This document shows positions 24,001 to 35,997 of a stretch of DNA of 64,000 bases, one piece after another. The first letter of the stretch is position 1. Every line of letters begins with the position of its first letter. Made by a program: the position numbers and the translations under genes. The notes under the pieces were generated by a model, which was given only the letters and a program-made list of their open reading frames with translations, had not been told where the DNA came from and made no database searches. This stretch comes from Achatina immaculata (taxonomy: Eukaryota > Mollusca > Gastropoda > Stylommatophora > Achatinidae): the NCBI GenBank assembly GCA_009760885.1, contig CM019696.1, positions 41,110,267-41,174,266 of the forward strand, given 5' to 3'.

Positions 24001-27000
24001 TGGGAGGAAGTAATTCCTTTATTGTTCAAAATTTATGCAAATTGTTCTAGTGTTGTTTTGTCCATGATTCAAACAGTGCATGCCAAGTGAAAGTGGAAGT
24101 AGTGATGAAACAAGAAGTACTAAGTGTAGTTAACTACTTTCAAGTGGCAGGTGCACTCCGGGTAACATTATAACCTAAAATAAAATATGCAGGGAGTTTA
24201 GAAATGGTTGTAATGTTGTATTCTCCCAAATGAAGCCAGTGTATTCTAGTCCTACTGCTGTCAACTTCCAATTGATCTAACCACAAAATAGGGTACTCAT
24301 AAAGTTGTGGTGAGGAAAAAAAGAATCTCTTAAAACAGAATATTGTGTTCTTGGGGAAGGTGAACTCTGTACAGTACTGTCTTAAAGCATGGACACGCTG
24401 GACAGTTCCTCAGGGGGCCTGTGGTTTAAATGTTGTCAGCGTAACTCTTCTTTAAAATAAATAATGGGCAGCTTGAATAGGGCAGGAAAATATACAACCC
24501 TGCTCTCATTACAGATATCAGTAAATCAAACCATGGTCCGGCAGCTTCAGTACTGACTTAATGCATCAGCACACTGTGTTGAATTTATCACCAACAGATT
24601 AACGTTGATTATCAGTTGAATTCACTCATAATTGAAAAAAAAAAGGAACTGAAGTTAAGTCATGGAAAAGAGGCTTCAAGATACATCAAACCAGAACAGT
24701 AATCAAACCCAGCATACATCAAAACAGAACAGTACTAAACTGTACATTGAACCAAGCTGAATGTTGGGTGGCAGAATTAAGGCAGAATTAAGGCCCTGAG
24801 TAGGGCCCCCAGTGCATTGCTTTGCTTAAATGCTGTTAAATGGCCTTTACATTGTAATATATTCCTCACACAATGGAAGAAAAGAGGATGGGATATTTAA
24901 AAAACAATTTCTGTAAATATGAGGCTACACCTAAGTCTGTTGTAGGTGAACCACAAAACAAAAGAAAAATTATGAGAATAAATGCTGTCACATCTTCAAG
25001 TAGACACAAAGTTGAAGTTCACCCAAACAAAAAAAAATTATTTTTCATTTAAAAATGGACAACTTGGAAAATTTTTTGAAAACATTAATTAAAATTTAAA
25101 CATAAATATTTCAAAATGAACTGTATGAGAGATTAGAGATTTCATCATGTGATATTCAGGGCAGTCACACAAAGAGATTATCTTACATCTTCTTACATCC
25201 TTCCTGTGCCTGCTAAACATCACATAGCATGGTAGTTCACCAAGATTTCCTGTCTTCGGCGTGTTTTTCAGTCTCATTAAGCAATGTTATGCCCACTGAA
25301 CTGGCCTCTGTTAACAATGACCTCTTTAGAGTTTCACATGATCGACCTCTTTTTCTTCAGCCTGTTGTGTTCCACTTGATAGGTTGTATGGGGATCCTCT
25401 GATTGTTTCTGCTCATCACATGAATGACATATGTCCATCTTCTTTTTCTGATCACCCATGAGTCAGGTTGTTGTTTGCTCATCTATCCTATCTCCGTGTT
25501 GTTCTTGAATTCGTTCCACTTTATACAGAGTATTTTCCTTGGTTATTTGTTTTTGAAAGTCTAATTTCTTGTCTATTTCTTTAGTTGTTTTCCAGCTTTC
25601 ACATGCATACATTAGGGTGGTGGATATTACATTTGAATTGAATAATCTCAACTTGGTTTTTGTGCTTATAACTTTTGAATGCCATATGTTCTCAGGATTC
25701 TTGAAGGTCAGTGCTGCTTTTGCAATTCTAATTCTAACTTCCTTTCTGGTGTCACCATCTTGGTCTGTGTAGCTGGTGAGACATGCAAACTGGTTGACTT
25801 CTTCAACAGCTGTTCCTTCTACATATATTTGTCCTTCAAAGAGACTATGGATCATGTGACATCTCTAGCAAATAACACTGCAGGATAGAAATGAATTTAA
25901 GAACAAGATTACACTTCCAAGTGCATATAAAACTACCAGCTAGTGAAACTATGAGTTAAATAAACAAATTTTAGTGAGAAATTATGAACATTAATTGTTA
26001 CCATCCACCTTTATATTCGTGTGCATTCGCATATACAGTGTGTATATATAAACATCTTTACATGAATACTTGCATTTTGTTTCTGCTGTAAACATTTTTA
26101 TCCTATTTCCCAGGTGCCAGTTGTACCTGCAGTGATCTCATCATATAATCACTTCTACAGCATCAAGGAGAGACGATTTGATGAAGGTCAGTACATTAGT
26201 TGATCAAAGATTGGCTTGGTCTGGTTATTATTATACTTTGCATTATGCCATTCACTTTTTCTCAGCTTTGTCATTCTTCATTTTCTACTTAATAAAGCAT
26301 CTAAGTACTGTAATGTAACAAGGATGGAAGTGTATAACAAGATTTCCTTGTCTTCTTCCACTTTCTTGTATCTTTGTGCTTTGAGAGGATAGATCTTCAT
26401 AAAGTTTGGCAATTTGCTTCGTATAAGGAGACATTTGAAGTTTCTGTTATTTCCTCAGTCCAGCTCCTGCATGAATGGCCCCATTACCTACCATTCTCAG
26501 CACGAGCGTTTTCTGTTACATACTGTCTGGCAATAGTTTTGTAATGTGGTCAGGTCATTTGACTTGTTACTTGTGGGTGTAGTTTAATACTGATGTTACT
26601 CCAACTCTTGTCCTGATAGCATCGTTTCATCTTTCTGTCACAATTTGTTATATGTAGTTTCTTTCCACTAGCATCTCATTTCTGTTGCAATTATTCTCCT
26701 TTTATTTTTAGTATTACTGTTTGACACTGATAGCAGAGAGCTGGGAGGAAGATTGTGTTATAAAGTGTTTTTTTTTTAGTATATATTTGTTTTTCAGGAA
26801 AGGTGTCACTTGCAACAGAGGAAGTTAACAAGAGTCATTTATAGAACTGTTAGAACAGAAACTGTTTAGTGTTTATTTTTCTATATTTAACAAATCATTT
26901 TTTTTTGGGGGGGGGGGGGTTATTTTCATGTGTTTTAATGGTGACGCACATAGGCTTAGTTAATACTAATACTAAACTGTGTAATTTTTCAAATGTTCTT

Positions 27001-28071
27001 TGTTCTTCCTTTTACGATATTCTACATTTATTATTTTATATGAAGGTATGACGAAACATTCTGTTTTTGTATATGGTTTCTAAATAAAACCTTTTTTTCT
27101 TTTGACCTGTCAGAATGGAGAAATAGTCCTTTACAGGTGGTGTATCATAAATAGCACATTGATTTCAAAGGTGCGGATAGATTATTTTATTTTGATTAAG
27201 GCCTGGTTATTCAGATTATCGAGTTGTCACCACCGACTTGGATATTTTACCCAAATGCTCATATATGGATAAATGCCCTAGCAGGGGCGGAGTATAGGCT
27301 CCAGAACATCTTCTCCAAGAGTGTCCAACTTTTACAGATCTGCACAACCAGACATGACAACGGGGCTTGGACTAAAGGTATGAAGCTGTGGGAGTGCAGG
27401 GAGGACTGGGAGAAGATTGGACGTCATCCTGGCAATGGGCTTCTGATTTAGCATGACCAAGAACTTGAACGCAGAAAAAGAAGAAGTACTCAGACGTCCT
27501 TGAAAGAGCAGAGTGCAGACTTCAGATTCTGTCCCCTAGGAATGTCCCAACATTTGCAGACCAACAAACAGATTTAATAAAAGGATCCAGATCTGGGGCA
27601 GAAGATATGGGAGTGTCTTGAAAGTCTGGAGGAAACTGGACTTTATCTTGGCAGACTTGGAGTTCATCTAGCACCTTCAGCACAAAGGATGAGGAGGGCC
27701 TTTCACTTTGAAAAAAAATTTTTTTTTGCAGTTTCTTGATCGATTTTTCTTTCTTTTTTTTCTTTTTTTTTAAAACTTGATAAATTTTTATTTTCCTTTA
27801 AATATTACTTATTTTTTATGTTTTTGTTTCTTACCTCATTTTTTTTTTATTTTTATGTTTTTCTGTTGCTTTTGGGGTATGTGTTTGTTCATGAATTATA
27901 AGAATCTGAAAGTTTTTTTTTATTCCTGCTATAGGAAAAGTTATTGTAGAAATTCTGCCACCAATTTCAACTTCAGGGTTGACATCATTGGATGTGACAT
28001 CTCTCACAGATAAGACAAGGAGTATCATGCTTGAATGCTTTGAGCGAATCAGTGAGGAAGTAAAGACATAA
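15084..28071 (+). CDS. AGPAT1: 1-acylglycerol-3-phosphate O-acyltransferase (AGPAT1/2-like), six exons
   Basis: Exons 15084-15280, 19177-19313, 20669-20847, 22754-22849, 26114-26186 and 27935-28071 join with matching phases and GT/AG borders, giving 272 aa (human AGPAT1/2 are about 280). Two N-terminal hydrophobic segments (about residues 10-27 and 39-57) fit an ER membrane protein. Catalytic motif I, NHQSSID, is at 103-109 (His104, Asp109); motif II, GTIYINR, at 144-150; motif III, FPEGTR, at 177-182 (acyl acceptor binding); motif IV, VPVVPAV, at 204-210. KKELIWG lies before motif II, as in human AGPAT1. The family makes phosphatidic acid from lysophosphatidic acid and acyl-CoA, the second acylation step in glycerolipid synthesis. 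All key residues are present and there is no frameshift. AGPAT1 versus AGPAT2 cannot be decided by eye. The introns hold LINE, MITE and satellite sequence. Confidence 0.95.
16210..17280 (+). mobile_element. LINE family B with the RT core deleted (in acyltransferase intron 1)
   Basis: The linker and first RT blocks are present ([48 protein letters not shown] at about 16815). The sequence then passes through a GATGATGAT-rich joint (16836-16872) straight into the thumb region ([20 protein letters not shown]) and the C-terminal end near 17275. The part that would hold the catalytic aspartates is missing. Stops are also present. Confidence 0.85.
17285..17470 (-). mobile_element. LINE family F 3'-end fragment, inverted
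   Basis: This resembles the left arm at 9520-9660: GTTAGACTGTCCATGAC, a TCTTGGCCTTCC block and TTTTTCCTGTTGTTATGATG. It is the reverse-strand 3' end of family F, clearly diverged, directly after the family B end. Confidence 0.6.
17533..18133 (+). repeat. Interspersed repeat family R1, copy 2
   Basis: Homologous to 1710-2137, with the same start (TTAAGAACACA) and the same tail (AAGAAGAAG). It holds about 170 bp more, between ATGAGGAAAGTC and the shared GGAAAACAAAGTTTTGGCCA block. It lies in the first intron of the acyltransferase gene. Confidence 0.7.
18302..18465. repeat. Tandem array, 43-bp unit, about 3.8 copies
   Basis: Units start at 18302, 18345, 18388 and 18431 (CAGCTGAAGGCAATTCTTAG, continuing to GATCCAT). 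They diverge by a few bases, and the fourth is partial. Intronic. Confidence 0.85.
20110..20300. repeat. Possible old copy of repeat family R2
   Basis: Weak similarity to the block at 59880-59960: GGCAGGGTGATATATCCATG, then GGAGCCTACTAA against GGAGTCTGCTAA. Intron 2 of the acyltransferase gene otherwise shows nothing I can name. Confidence 0.3.
22279..22583. mobile_element. TTAA-flanked MITE (piggyBac-like), short copy 2
   Basis: TTAA borders lie at 22279-22282 and 22580-22583, with inverted ends: CTCTTTCCGTGCC at the left and CTCTTCCCATGCC as the reverse complement of the right. At 305 bp it is under half the length of copies 1 and 3, so it is an internally deleted form. It lies in intron 3 of the acyltransferase gene. 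Confidence 0.85.
23370..23704. repeat. Tandem array, 67-bp unit, 5 copies
   Basis: Units begin at 23370, 23437, 23504, 23571 and 23638 with GCCCAGGTGCCGAGAG and differ at only one or two positions. It lies in intron 4 of the acyltransferase gene. Confidence 0.95.
25300..25890 (-). mobile_element. LINE family A, C-terminal fragment
   Basis: The minus strand reads the same C-terminal protein as 38210-38800: [58 protein letters not shown], and more decayed sequence down to about 25300. Frameshifts near 25530. It is the truncated opposite-orientation copy in intron 4 of the acyltransferase gene. Confidence 0.9.
27216..27680 (+). mobile_element. Two successive LINE family G 3' ends
   Basis: 27224-27451 reads a segment ending [18 protein letters not shown] and GLLI, then a stop and a GAAAAAGAAGAAG tail. 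27495-27675 repeats a similar end in more decayed form. The pattern matches the minus-strand copy at 54815-55180, whose upstream part carries the CPC..H..C cysteine-histidine motif typical of the C-terminus of some LINE proteins. Intron 5 of the acyltransferase gene. Confidence 0.55.
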
Positions 28072-30184
28072 GAGGTCAAGACACAGCTGCTGGTATTAGT
28101 TATAGTAAACAATGTTGCAAAATTGATTTCTTTTGATTTTTTTTTCTTTTTTTTTTGTGTTGGAGATGTAGACATGCTGGCTTTTGCTCTTATTAACAGA
28201 TTTAGTTGTAGATAAAACATTAAATTTGAGTGGAAGGGGAGAAGATATAAATGTCTAGTCAGATTGGATTTAAATGGTAGGAGAATGTTACCTTGAAAGT
28301 TCAGCTGCTGGCAGAGACCGAGTTTACGGATTCACATATGAACATGTATAACCCTTTGTTATATCTTGTGTCCTTAGTGTTTTCATTACTAAAATCATTT
28401 GATGGATGTTTTTAATTCCAGAACTACATATGAAAATTACAACTGGCTGCTATATTTGCTCATGTTTCGTGTATTTGCAGAAGTTGACACTTTGTACATT
28501 TCTTTTGATTGGAATGGAGGCAGGATATGTGATGTCATTTTCAAATTCACATTCCTTTTCTGTTTAAAGTAATTTTTTTTTTTTTTTTAATGTACACACA
28601 TGTGGCCGTTTTAAAATTCCATTGTGGTCACAGTGATTGGTTGATGAGTTTGTTTTCTCTAGCTGTTGTTGTTAGCAAACTGAATTCTGCAGTTGAAGTT
28701 CTCTTTTTTTAATTGCATTTATATTTGTGTGTTGCTTTTATTAGTGTTTTCATTCAGAGGTTCTCATCTTGTGTTGTCATGACTTTATATCACAATCGCC
28801 ATAAAGGGAGGCAATAATGCCAGGTGTAAGAAGAAAAGTGAGGGTAAATTGTTAGAAAACACATTCATTACTACTATGCTGTTTTTTGTTTGGTTTTTTT
28901 TTTATCAGTATTTCATTCACTCGTGGAGTGAATAAGTTTATTTAAATCTTGGCTATGCAAAACTTTTTTTCTGTTCCATATGAAGGGTCACATACCGTAT
29001 GATGTCTGTTCAGACCCAGTGTCCAGCCACATATGCATCCATGGTACATAATGTTATAATAGAGTTGAAAAAATCCAGATCAGAGGACAAGACATAACTG
29101 GACATGCCAGACTCAATAGCTCACACACCTAACGTTGCTCATGTAGATACAGTGTTTGCACTGACAGAGTCCTCACTGTGGCTGCTCAAATCACTCATCA
29201 GCCATTGTGAACAAGTTGTATTGCATCAGCTTCTGTCCATTGTGGTTACTGCATAATTTTCAAATTGCCGTTACTTTTTGATTCTCTCATATAACCTATA
29301 ATACATGTCTTAATAGTCATAATAAACACCTGCGTAGCTGACTTGTGTATGTTCGGTACTGTATTTTCATTCATTGTATTTGGCTATTCAGCCTTTATTC
29401 TATTTTCACAGAACATGTCGTGGACATTGCCTGGCATGTGACTGTATTTTAAAGCTTATCTCCAGTTTTCTCATTGTGGAAAGTTTATTGTTATCATTTT
29501 TTAAAAAATTTCCCCCAAATTCTCCTCATTATGTACTGTATAAGAAGTCCCTTCTTTTTTTAAAATGAATCCAGCAATGACTATTTTGGCTGGAAAATGT
29601 CCACATCTGTTTTTTTCATTAATGTTCCTCAAAGTTTTCTTCTTTGTGTATTTTCTTAACGCAGGTCTCTGTGTATATTTCTTTCAGTCTCTAGCTCTGT
29701 GCATTATGTATTTTGGAGAGCCTAATTATCTCTCTAGTTCTTTTTTTTTTTTAAAATGTTATTTGGGGGAGTTTTACTATGTTTTTTTTTTGTTTTAGTT
29801 TTGGAGCTAGTCTTTCCATTGAGATTTTTCTTACAGTTCTACATGCTGTGTATTTCACTGTATAATCATAATTTATCCTTCACTTGTTTTTTCATGTGGG
29901 GTTTCAGTTTACAGAAATCCCTGCTAGCTGCTGTATTATGGGATGTATGGACAGGTATCTTCATCTCTCCTTTTTGTTAGTTCTTTTCTATATTTGTGAC
30001 CATTCTGTAACATATCTCATGCTATAGTCTTAGATGCCATGTTTCTCTGTTTAATGCACTCAGTGGTATCTGTAATCATATCTGTTGCCTTTCTTTTCCT
30101 GTGCCACTTGGTCAGCCAGATCAGATATTTATTTCTTGGCCTCTGGCATTTTCCTTTTCCCATGAGTTTTTATCAGTGACCATT
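28072..30184 (+). other. Downstream and possible 3' UTR of the acyltransferase gene
   Basis: T-rich sequence without recognised transposons. Several ATAATAAA-like hexamers exist, but none is clearly the polyadenylation signal. No further exon is visible. Confidence 0.35.
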
Positions 30185-30188
30185 GTGT

Positions 30189-30897
30189 TCTCTAAGTGCG
30201 GTCTTCTGATGATGTGCCCAACAGCAACTGTCAGGTTCTCTAACTGCAGTCTTCTTAAGATGTGCCCAACAGCAACTGTCAGGTTCTCTAACTGCAGTCT
30301 TCTTAAGATGTGCCCAACAGCAACTGTCTGGTTCTCTAACTGCAGTCTTCTTAAGATGTGCCCAACAGCAACTGTCAGGTTCTCTAACTGCAATCTTCTG
30401 ATGATGTGCCCAACAACGACTGTCAGGTTCTCTAAAAACAGCATCTTCTGATGATGTACACAACAGCGACTGTCTAGTTCTCTAACTGCAGTCTTCTGAT
30501 GATGTGCCCAACAGCGACTGTCAGGTTCTCTAAAAACAGCAGTCTTCTTATAATGTGCACAACAGCGACTGTCAGGTTCTCTAAAAACAGCAGTCTTCTG
30601 ATGATGTGCACAACAGCAACTGTCAGGTTCTGTGACTGCAGTCTTCTGATGATGTGCCCAACAGTGACTGTCAGGTTCTCTAACTGCAATCTTCTGATGA
30701 TGTGCCCAACAGCGACTGTCAGGTTCTCTAACTGCAATCTTCTGATGATGTGCCCAGCAGCAGCTGTCAGGTTCTCTAAAAACAGCAGTCTTCTGATGAT
30801 GTGCCCAGCAGCGACTGTCTGGTTCTCTAACTGCAGTTTTCTGATGATGTGCCCAACAGTGACTGTCAGGTTCTCTAACAGCAGTCTTCTGATGATC
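30189..30897. repeat. Minisatellite, 48- and 51-bp units, about 14 copies
   Basis: The unit core is TTCTGATGATGTGCCCAACA, followed by GCGACTGTCAGGTTCTCTAA. Some units end in CTGCAGTC (48 bp) and others in AAACAGCAGTC (51 bp). Both lengths are multiples of three, so long frames stay open on both strands. This is the likely reason for the apparent ORFs here, and I do not call a gene. Confidence 0.95.
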
Positions 30898-31562
30898 TCA
30901 TAATGTGTACATAGAATCTTGATTGTCTTTTTTTTTCTTATGGAAAAAAGGCAACCTTGTTTTACCTGTTTATGAGCTTGCATGTTGGTCTGACAGTTAA
31001 AGTTTTTGACCGTCTTGAAACACAGCACTGTATACATGCAAAAAAAATAAGATTATACAATGTTTATGAAAAAGTTTTTCACATTTTGTGAGATGGTAAA
31101 ATACAGTATAAGTATGTGTTCTCAGTGTTCCTTTTGTGTATGACATATATGAGAAAACAAAATACTCTGTGATATTTCAAGCTTAATTTTTAAATAATGT
31201 GGAGATTGCTGCATATTTTTGGCTAGGTGTTAAGTCTGTGTGCAATATGGTTTGTAGTATTTCTTGTAAGTTAGTCTGACCCCATGTGCGCATGTGTGGT
31301 TTGCAGAATTTTTATAGGGTACCGTGACCTATTATATATGTGTAGTTGGTAGATTTCTGTAGGTTAGTCCGATGCTATGTGTATGTGATGTTTGTAATGT
31401 ATTTTAAACCTAGTCCTCCACATGTAAATGAGATTTGTAATATATTTTAAGTAAGTCTTACCCTCATGTTAATGAGAGGTGGGCATTTGTTGTATGACTG
31501 GCATGTTATGCCAACCATTTAACCACAGCACTTTTTTTTTTTATTCAAGTCATGTAATAGAT

Positions 31563-31700
31563 GGTTGTCATTAGTCTCTCAGAACCTTGGGGTTGTCATT
31601 AGTCTTTCAGAACATTGGGGTTGTCATTAGACTCTCAGAACCTTTGAGTTGTCATTAGTCTCTCAGAACCTTGGGGTGTCATTAGTCTCTCAGAACCACC
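31563..31700. repeat. Tandem array, about 28-bp unit, 5 copies
   Basis: Repeats of GGTTGTCATTAGTCTCTCAG followed by AACCTTGG, with small changes. It is followed by AT-rich sequence without features up to 32020. Confidence 0.85.
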
Positions 31701-32019
31701 AGACAGTTAGTCTTTGAGTAACATTTTTTTTTAAGTGCAAAAATTAAATAAATTTTACAGTCATATTTCTTTAATAGAGAAAAAAAATAAAATTAGAGAT
31801 AATTGGTAAGGAATCTGTATAAAGAACTTTTAATTAACTAACTCTTTATTCTTCATTAACTAATTATTATAGGTCTCATATCATTAATATGGTTGTTTTA
31901 GACATAAATTATAATAGAAGAATGTCTTATTTCAAATGATTATGTTTTTTTCAAAACATCTTTTATCAATCAGAATCTCTGTTTATACCCAGCATTGTTT
32001 GTGGATCCCATTTTTTTAT

Positions 32020-32410
32020 ATTACCAGAAGAAATACTTAAATTGCATATCCATTTTCTGATATTACCAGAAGAAATACTTAAATTGCTTATGTTTTTTTT
32101 CTGATTCTTTATTTATTATTATTATTATTTTTTTTACAGTTGCTGGTGTTAAAGGTATGGAGAGGTACATCAGGATTTTACCCATACATTATCAGTTACC
32201 ATGATAATTGCTTAGCTGGTTTCTTGTATATTTCAGCTTTTCTGTTACTAATTTTAGTTTTATAAAACTATCCATTCAACTCACTGGTCAGATTATGTAA
32301 ATGTTGGAGCCTGTTTTAGCAGTTGTTTTGACTGTATTCAGTCACTTAAACCAAAATCTGTTTTAGCAGTTATTTTGGCTGTATTCAGTCACTTAAACCA
32401 AAACCACAAT
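32020..32410. repeat. Two short direct duplications
   Basis: ATTACCAGAAGAAATACTTA is repeated about 50 bp apart (near 32021 and 32069). A 47-bp unit starting GTTTTAGCAGTT is repeated at 32313 and 32360. Confidence 0.8.
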
Positions 32411-32566
32411 ATTAAACCACACTAGACTGTGTTAAATGTCTGTGTGCCAGTTTATCATTTTTATATTTGTTACACATTTTTCACTTTGCTGATTTGTATT
32501 GAAGCTTCCATTGTAAGCTTTTGTAATAAAGGCTTCACAGAGTATTTTGATGGAAGAAAATATTAC

Positions 32567-33247
32567 TTAACTTTTCCCCTGTCAGCGTATTAACACTTCC
32601 GGTTTGTCAAGTTTCTTCTAACGTACTTTTATGTACACTAGCTTTGTTTCATTAAAAACCCAGTGTAACTTTTGATCGTAAACAGTTTAGTGCGCATGTC
32701 TTGTGACCTGTGTCACCATTTTGAAAGCATTACTAACAACAAGGGTCAAATGTTTGGATTGAACGAGAAAATATCAATTTTTTTTTTTTAGTGTGACTTT
32801 GTAGGTAAACATGTCCCCCTACGACTAGATCACTTTTCATGAATTTACCCCAAGTAGATTTAGATTATTAGATGGACTGGAGAAGTAGTTAGATATAAAT
32901 AAATTACATTTAGAAGGTTGTTTCAGACATTATTTTAGTATACCACACGACGAGTTGGTAAAGTCGGAGGTAAACAAGTCGATCTAGGCATCGCCGATGG
33001 ACAGTAGTACACAAATATTAGCTAAAATCATCGAACTGCATATTTTTTCTTTAAAAAAAAACTCTTCATTTATGAAATTTTCTTACATTTATAGATATTG
33101 TGATGCATAATACGTATACATAATATGTGGAAATAATTTGTTAATTTACTTTTACAACTATACCCCCTATACATATCAAGACCCGCGCTTTTTTTTCTGG
33201 CCAGATCGGAACGTCTGCGTTTTTTTCTGTGGCATGGAAAGAGTTAA
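32567..33247. mobile_element. TTAA-flanked MITE (piggyBac-like), copy 3
   Basis: TTAA occurs at 32567-32570 and 33244-33247. The right end (GGCATGGAAAGAG) is the inverted form of the family left end. The interior aligns with 2938-3655 (CCATTTTGAAAG, GACTGGAGAAGTAGTTAG, AAGACCCGCG blocks). Confidence 0.8.
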
Positions 33248-33727
33248 GGAACTACACTGTTTGTACTTCCTTAATTCCTGAGGGAAAAAAAAGGGTTAAG
33301 TTTTGATCTTTGTATTTCATGAAGAGGGAATATGGTTTCGTTTACAGTCCTGTGTAAAGTTAAAAAAGTCTCAGCGCTTGTTCCATGTTTTGGTTTATGG
33401 TGTCAGAGGGGTCTGTACTAAAAAAGTCCAAAGAGACCCCCCCCCCCCCCCCAAAAAAAAAAAGTCTATGGAAAGTCATCCTGCTTCCCTTGAGGCTGCA
33501 GGAAGTGGCTCTTTCATTTATCACAAGGTTTTGGGGTTTAAAGGCATAGCCAGATTACATCATGCAGGCAGCACTTAGGAATGTGGTGTCAGTGCCCATG
33601 TTTCCCTTGACCTTTCAGCACATGACATGGTGATGTGTGGTCAGCATGAGACATCCCCAGGTCTAGGAAGAGTCAGGTACCTATTTCTATATCTGTGTGA
33701 TAGCGGATCTCTGTTGTTGCAAGCTCT

Positions 33728-34150
33728 TAGCTGTTTCCGTGCCTCGGAAAAAAATGCAGACATTCCGTTTTGTGCCAAATTAAAAGCGCGGGTCTTGATC
33801 TGTATAGGGGATATAGTTGTAAAAGTGAATGTAACAAAGTATTCCACATTAGAGGTATACATTTTATATATAGAAATAGCTGTAAATCTATGAAGATTTC
33901 ATAAATTTTAAGGAAAAAAGAAGTAATGTGATGTTTTTAGACAACAATTGTGTCCTATTTACCATCGACTAGGTCTAGATCCACACTACTTACCATCTGA
34001 GATTTCTAGATTGACTTGTTGATGTCATCTTGTACTAGTCTTGCTAAAATAACATCTGAAATAACGTTCTAGCTACTTCTTCAGTCTGTTTTATAGGTCA
34101 AAATCTACTTGGAGCACATTCAAGAACATTGGTCTGGTCATAGGGCTTGT
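33728..34150 (-). mobile_element. TTAA-type MITE, copy 4, inverted and decayed
   Basis: It starts with CTGTTTCCGTGCCTCGG and continues as the reverse complement of the right half of copy 3 (GCGCGGGTCTTGATCTGTAT near 33786; blocks around 34070 match the GACTGGAGAAGTAG region). The other end is lost. Confidence 0.7.
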
Positions 34151-34289
34151 CCGTATGCCTCAGAAATCACACAAAATATTGAAATTTCTAAAAAAAAAAA
34201 AAAAACACCCATTTTCACTTGGTTGTTGAACGTGCTTCAGACTGGCCTATGAAAGTTTGTCGGACATGCGCAAATAAAATGAGTACAAT

Positions 34290-34510
34290 TAAAAAATGAC
34301 ACCATTTTTTTTTAGAAACAAAACAAGCAGTAAAATTTTACTAAACAGCACTCAACGGACAAACCAGAAGTGGTCAAATTTTTCCCATAGTCACGGAATG
34401 AGCAGTAGATGCCATAGTGAAGAACTTGTACAGCTGGTGACTGGAGGCGCCACTGCAGGATTTGAATCATTGACCTCTCAGTGAGAGACAAATGCACTGT
34501 AAGCTTCATC
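34290..34510 (-). mobile_element. Possible tRNA-derived SINE fragment
   Basis: The reverse complement of 34440-34510 reads a tRNA-like head: GCCTCAGTGATGAAGC as a degenerate A box and GATTCAAATCC as a B box. The body is not clearly shared with the SINE at 48310. Confidence 0.4.
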
Positions 34511-34654
34511 ACTGAGGCATCTAATTTTAAAACAGTTGCTCTTGTAAGTTTCTGGCCCACCACCACCACCCACCACCACCACTTCTCAGAGGGTTCATTT
34601 AGTTTCAGATATGATTTGCACTGTGATTTTAAAAACTGTAAGATTACAAAATAA

Positions 34655-34885
34655 CACGTAAGCAAGACAGGCACTGACATGGAATCCTCAAGGAAACAGA
34701 AAACAAGGAAGACCTAGACTTACTTGGAGATGAGAAATTATGACAGTGCTCAGAGACAAAGGATACACATGGAAGGAAGCAGAGAATAATTCCAAGAACA
34801 GGGATGACAGGAGAGCTTTTATCCTTGGCCTTTGCTCACAAGAGAGTGAAAGATGATGATGATGATCATCATCATCATCATATTT
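34655..34885 (+). mobile_element. LINE family D, 3' end with (GAT)n tail
   Basis: Matches 49425-49640: ARQALTWNPQGN, then a TWR-type segment, and a tail of GATGATGATGAT. Here it runs on into CATCATCATCAT. It is strongly 5' truncated. Confidence 0.85.
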
Positions 34886-35512
34886 TCTTGTAACAGTCAC
34901 AGGAATATGTGGAGTCTTGACAGGGCTCCTACTGGCTGAGGTTAAATATAAGGGAAGCAGTTGTGCTCAGCTTTGTGGTAGAAACCAAATTTTAAGCAAG
35001 AAATAATAATGATGATAATAATATAAATAGAATGGAAAAATATAATACATAAAAAATTGTTAGAATTTGCATGAAACAATACATTCCTTCAAAATTTATA
35101 GAATTTGTTTTAAAAAATTACAGAAAATTTGTTAGAATTTGCAGTGTACTTATATATCTATATATGATAGATCTTTATGAAAAAATGTTTCATTTCTTTT
35201 TGTGGACCATTTCATAGTTTAATTATACTCAGTTATTTTCATAATGTACAGCTAGAAATTATTGTGTAATAATAGTGCTGTAGCTTTCAGTATTTCACAT
35301 TTTCGTATTGACAATATTATAATCAGTATTACTTTTTCAGATGACATATCTGATTTCTTATATTTGTGCATTCTTTTTGTTCTTTTCGTACGTTGCACCA
35401 TAAGACTTTCAGCCATAGACTTGATTGTTACACAGGGTTGCAATAAAGTTATTTTGCCTGTACTGTAATGCTGATTTTTCACATTTTTTTTCTTTCATAT
35501 TGTGTTAGTCTG
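34886..35512. other. AT-rich stretch, nothing recognised
   Basis: No coding, transposon or tandem-repeat signature beyond short homopolymers. Confidence 0.45.
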
Positions 35513-35712
35513 TTCATCAGCCATATATGTGGTTTTAACATATCAGAGAATATCTCAGCCATATATGTGGTTTTAACATATCTGAGAATATCTCAGCCAT
35601 ATATGTGGTTTTAACATATCTGAGAATATTTCAACCATATATGTGGTTTTAACATATTTGAGAATATCAGCCGTACATGTGGTTTTAACATATTTGAGAA
35701 TATAAGCCATAT
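35513..35712. repeat. Tandem array, about 38-bp unit, 5 copies
   Basis: Units of CCATATATGTGGTTTTAACA followed by TATCTGAGAATATCTCAG. Unit length shrinks slightly toward the right end. A 53-bp direct duplication beginning GTGTCCTACAATATGAC follows at about 35738-35845. Confidence 0.9.
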
Positions 35713-35997
35713 ATGTGGCCTTACTATATTCTAGTGTCCTACAATATGACTAACAGTTGTACCAGTCTAGGACATTATGTATGTTAGTGTCCTACAGTAT
35801 GACTAACAGTTGTACCAGCCTAGGACAGAATGTATGTCTATGTCAAGCAGAATCTCACAGAAACACTTTGTAAGCTGGTGTAAAGCCCCACCCCCATCCC
35901 CACCTGTTTTTATCCACTATATGACTTTTGTAACCCTTCAGGCCTGTCGTTAGAGCAGAGAAAAATCCTCTGGGTGATGGACTGGCTGGTAGTCTTC

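Noticed and set aside
30101..31037. Repeat-protein ORFs on both strands (CPTATVRF and AVGHIIRRL repeats)
   Set aside because: Both come from one minisatellite whose unit is divisible by three. Frames on opposite strands cannot both be real, and nothing else supports either.
18302..31700. Possible CRISPR-like array because of regularly spaced repeats
   Set aside because: The units are contiguous tandem repeats without unique spacers, in a eukaryotic intron or flank.
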